Source: Hondaea fermentalgiana
Taxonomy: Eukaryota > Sar > Bigyra > Thraustochytrida > Thraustochytriidae
Length of the DNA stretch: 51,235 nt
Assembly: GCA_014084085.1 (NCBI GenBank)
Contig: NPFB01000014.1
Coordinates: 55,725-106,959 of the forward strand
Direction: 5' to 3'
The translations under genes and the position numbers were made by a program. The notes under the pieces were generated by a model. It ran no database searches, was not told where the DNA came from, and was given only the letters and a program-made list of their open reading frames with translations. Of the stretch, positions 47,954-51,235 are shown one piece after another. Every line of letters begins with the position of its first letter. Position 1 is the stretch's first letter.

Positions 47954-49201
47954 CGCTCGCTGGCCGGGGTGCAGCAGCACGTGCAGCTAGGCTACTTCTA
48001 ATAAGCCTTTGTGCGTGTCGTGCCAGGGTCGGGCAACTTGCAGCAGCAGCTGGCTGCTGCTGCTGCTGCAGCTGCTGCCCTCCCGCCAACAAAGTGCCTT
48101 GGCCTTGGCAAGTGACCACGGCGGGACTCGGTGTGTGCACGCACATGATTTACTACTAACGGCTACAGCGCGATCGACACGACAGGGTCCATCTGCACCG
48201 CGCCCTCGCGGCGGCCAGCAGCCACAGCCAGCTGCAGCCACCAGTTGGGCCGCCGCGGGACGCGCGCTTCCCCGCGCCGCAGCTGCAGCCGGCTCTGGCT
48301 ATGCCTTTCCTTTGTTTCTCGTCCCTCACCTGCACGTGCTCAGCCATGCCATGCCATGCCAGCTGCAGCTGCAGATCGGAGGACTCGGAGACCACAAGAC
48401 TCGCGCGTGGCTCATTTGCCGCATCGCATGCGCGGCGCAGCGGCCACAGAAATTCCGACGAGGACGGGACGAGAGAGACCGCCTTGGGCGGAGGACCGCA
48501 TTTTTTATTGTGCGCGCGCTCCAGGCCCGCGCTCGCTCCGACGGTCGGTCCAGGTCGGCCGATGCGCCATGCTGATGCAGGCGATCGGATGAATCGATCG
48601 ATCGGACAGTCGGCCGCGAGGGACAGTCGCATCGCGCTTGCGCTTGCAGTTCGTTGTGCTGGGTTGCTTCCCTTGCCAGGCCAGCTTCATGTCCGTGCAA
48701 GTCGATCTTTGTTGGTTCTGCGAAGGCTCGTCCCGGTCGAGGTGCTCGAAGGGTCGATCGAGCGCGACGCGCTGGGGACACGGAGCGGGACACGCGGTTA
48801 TGATTGATTGGTGGCGGCGGCGGCGGTGGAGGGTGGTGTCGTGTGGTGCCGTGCCGTGATGGCAGCTGCGCAGATTGGACGTTTGGGCCATCAGCAGCTG
48901 CAGCAGCAGCGGGGTCTGTCAAGCGATCTTGGCCGCAGATCGTGCTTGACAGACGAGTGGGTGCGGCCAACCAAGTCAACCAGGCCTAACTGTAAATACC
49001 AATGTTGCCGGCGTCTGTTCGTTTGTCGTCACGATGAGGAGGGGCGGAGTTGCAGCAACCAACTTGAAGTGCAGGGAGGCGGTGCGCAAGAATCTCCTCG
49101 CCGCGCGGAACTTGTGGTTTGTCCGCAGGCACGGGCCTGGATTGATACGGTTCTTGTCGCGCAAAAGATTCGTCGAGCGACCAGCAGCATTGCAGCGAGC
49201 G

Positions 49202-49304
49202 CTCGATCGACCACTCGGCCGGTCGATAGATCGGTCGATCGATCGATCGCTGTCAGTCCACAGGCACCCAACCACATGCATGCATGCATGCGTGCGTGCG
49301 TGCA
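49202..49304. repeat. GATC-rich cluster followed by ATGC/GTGC tract
   Basis: TCGATCGATCGATCG-type sequence (49202-49252) is followed, after a 24-bp spacer, by ATGC then GTGC units (49277-49304). This repeats the composition seen at 30676-30736. Confidence 0.7.
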
Positions 49305-49597
49305 GTGCAGACGCGTACATGCACCATGCACCCTTCGTCGCTGTCAGACCTCGCGACGCTGCGTCGTGCGTCTTGACCCCAACATCTCTTGTCGTCACGT
49401 CGTCCCGGTGGATCTTCGGCTGCCGGTGGATGGACAGACGGCAGAGAATACGACGACGAGCGCGACGGCGTTGGACACGAACTCCCAAGGCCGGTGGCAG
49501 GATCGAGATCGGGAGCGCGAGCGACTGCGACCGAAGGGCTTGGAGCGCAGAGGACACCGCGACCGGGACGGGGAGGATTGAGAGGAAGGAAAGTATG

Positions 49598-49641
49598 AAG
49601 GAAGGAAGGAAGGAAGGAAGGAAGGAAGGAAGGAAGGAAGG
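49598..49641. repeat. (GAAG)n microsatellite
   Basis: About eleven GAAG/GGAA units. Confidence 0.85.
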
Positions 49642-51159
49642 AGTAGGAGTAGGAGTAGCCATGGTAGAAGGAAGGAGTGCAATGAAGGAAGGAACTTGAA
49701 GGGAAGAAGGAAGGATGAAAGGGAGGAGATCAGATCAAGAAGGGACAAAGGAGGAAGCAAGGTTTGGTGGGTAAAGCTGTGTTTGATTGATTGACCGGTT
49801 GGGTGATTGACGCGACTCGACTTGGTTGGTTGCAGGGTTGAAGGCCGCGCGAAGCGAGTCCTGCCCGCACGTACGCACGAGCGAACCGAACGCGAGACCT
49901 CGCTCGAGATGCGGCGCAGCGACGCTGCTGCTGCGGCGGCGGCTGCTGTTGCTGCTGCTGCTCCTTGCGAAGGTTTGGGTCGAGGGCTGAGGACGCGAGG
50001 ACGAGCACGCATGCGCGCGAGCGTGTCGGTCACTTGCGCGTGAATGTGAATGTGAGAGAATGTGAACGCGAGTGACAGTGAGCACCGGTGCACACGCTGG
50101 CGGCGGGGCAACGGAGGGAGCGACCAGTCCCTGTCCCTCGGGCCGTTGCCACTCCGGGCTGCCGCGCCGCGCCGTGCGGTGTCGTGCCACACCGTGCCAG
50201 CGGTGGGCGGGGTGAGACAAGCCACAAAGGCGATCGAACTAACTAACAGTATACAACTAACTGTAACGCGAGCGCGCAAGAAAGAAAGGGGGAAAAGAAG
50301 GGGAGCGCAAGCAAGACGAAAAAAGCGAGCAGCAGCAAGCAAAGAAAGCGAGCGTGGCAGCGCCAGCTCCGGCAGACAGACAGACAGACAGACACATAGA
50401 CTCCGGAGGCCGCGCGAGCGGAGCGCCAGCTGCGCTGCCTCGACCTGCCGGCTTGCTTTCGCGCGGCCCCGCCCGCCGGCAGCTCGGTCGCTCAAGTGCG
50501 TGCGGGGGGACACGTTTGGGCTGCTCAGGTCGGCTGATTGACCGTCCGTCCAATCGGCCGATTCTTCGAGCTCGAGAGAGCCTGCGCGCCGCGGTGGACT
50601 CAACTCGAAGGCTGGAGCCGCGCGACCTGGCGGCAGCTGCGACGCGAGGCGGGCGCAGCGAGGCCTGCAGCCGCATCGCCGGACCCGCGCGGCGCGTGGA
50701 CCGGCTCGCGGCGCGGGGCGTCTGTGCATGCCTCCATCGCATCGAGCATCGTTGATCGTGGCCACGCAAAAAGAAGCAGCTGCGAAGGCGAACGTGAGGA
50801 CCGAGACAACGCAAGACAAGCAAGACACGCAAGATCTGAGGACCAGGACCGGCGGGACGAGGAAAGGCCTAGGCGAAGTCAGACAGGCAGGAAAGACGCC
50901 CACGTCCCGGTTGCCGGGCTTCTGCGGAGCCGGCGTTGCTTGCCTAGCTCGATTTTGAACTTGAACCTTTTGCCCGCGTCTGGTTTCTCCCCTTCGGCTC
51001 TTCGCTCGGCCGGCGCCGCGGCGCGTGGGCGCGGCCCTCTCCCTCCCCTCCCGCACGCACGCAGCGCGCACAGCGCAGCGTAGCGCGCGCAGCGCAGGCG
51101 AGGCCGCCCGCGCTCCGCTGCGCGCGACCGCGACTCGAGTCTGCGCCGCTGTGCTCTTC

Positions 51160-51193
51160 ATTCTTTTTTTCTTTCCTTCTTTCTTTCTTTCCT

Positions 51194-51233
<40 letters not shown>

Positions 51234-51235
51234 TC
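51160..51235. repeat. (TTTC)n tract at the window end
   Basis: A long TTTC/CTTT tract runs to the last base, so a contig break caused by the repeat is likely. Confidence 0.85.

Larger units (their letters stand above)
47954..51235. other. GC-rich, microsatellite-dense right end
   Basis: About 3.3 kb has no supported gene. Long frames on both strands (for example 49395-51161 minus) arise from low-complexity, stop-poor GC-rich DNA and include runs such as SFLPSFLPSFLP. Simple repeats include GATC-rich clusters (48590-48606, 49202-49252), ATGC/GTGC (49277-49304), (GAAG)n (49598-49641), GACA (about 50378-50396) and terminal (TTTC)n. Confidence 0.5.

Noticed and set aside
46980..48146. 388-codon minus-strand frame
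   Set aside because: Out of frame with the high-GC3 hydrophobic segment it overlaps, rich in Arg/Ala/Leu, no domain.
49395..51161. 588-codon minus-strand frame
   Set aside because: Built from simple repeats and Arg/Ser-rich sequence; no domain or credible codon bias.

Overview
The window reads as nuclear DNA of a GC-rich, intron-poor protist. Nearly every gene is one long uninterrupted frame, yet the set is clearly eukaryotic: an ISWI remodeler, TFIIH p52, a probable Mediator subunit, class C GPCRs, a STAND/NLR-like protein, and ciliary-type SHIPPO and coiled-coil proteins. Compact spacing, microsatellites between genes and this gene mix fit a stramenopile such as a thraustochytrid. That placement is inference, not proof. 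A run of 100 N (26030-26129) marks an assembly gap, and the window ends in a (TTTC)n tract.

Layout. 0.1-3.8 kb: ISWI ATPase (+). 4.2-5.6 kb: two-pass membrane protein (+). 6.4-8.8 kb: EF-hand protein (+). 9.1-9.6 kb: Med9-like protein (+). 9.8-11.1 kb: 2-oxoglutarate/Fe(II) oxygenase-like protein (-). 11.6-13.2 kb: TFIIH p52/Tfb2 (-). 13.7-16.2 kb: protein with a TIR-like N-terminus and 11 kinesin-light-chain TPRs (-), head to head with glycerate 2-kinase at 16.8-18.3 kb (+). 18.7-19.6 kb: a small two-exon LYR-motif gene (-) with a 550-nt GT-AG intron, too fragmented to show as one open frame. 20.2-24.4 kb: a 1399-residue TIR-NACHT-WD40 protein (-). 26.2-35.3 kb: two tandem class C (GABA-B-like) receptors (+) around 2.7 kb of non-coding sequence. 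35.8-37.6 kb: secreted cysteine-rich PAN-like protein (-). 39.0-40.1 kb: seven-bladed WD40 protein (-). 40.4-41.9 kb: coiled-coil protein (-), head to head with a SHIPPO-repeat giant coiled-coil protein at 42.7-46.8 kb (+). 46.8-51.2 kb: microsatellite-rich DNA holding one weak two-TM coding candidate.

How the genes relate. Chromatin and transcription genes (ISWI, Med9-like, p52) lie on the left. Sensing and immunity-like architectures (TIR-NACHT-WD40, TIR-like-TPR, class C GPCRs, PAN ectodomain protein) dominate the middle. A probable cilium or cytoskeleton pair shares a divergent promoter on the right. No operon-like logic is expected. The most notable items are the tandem-TIR NACHT-WD40 protein, the spliced LYR gene and the GPCR tandem pair. 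Several open frames begin at GTG or TTG, so starts here were moved to the first plausible ATG.
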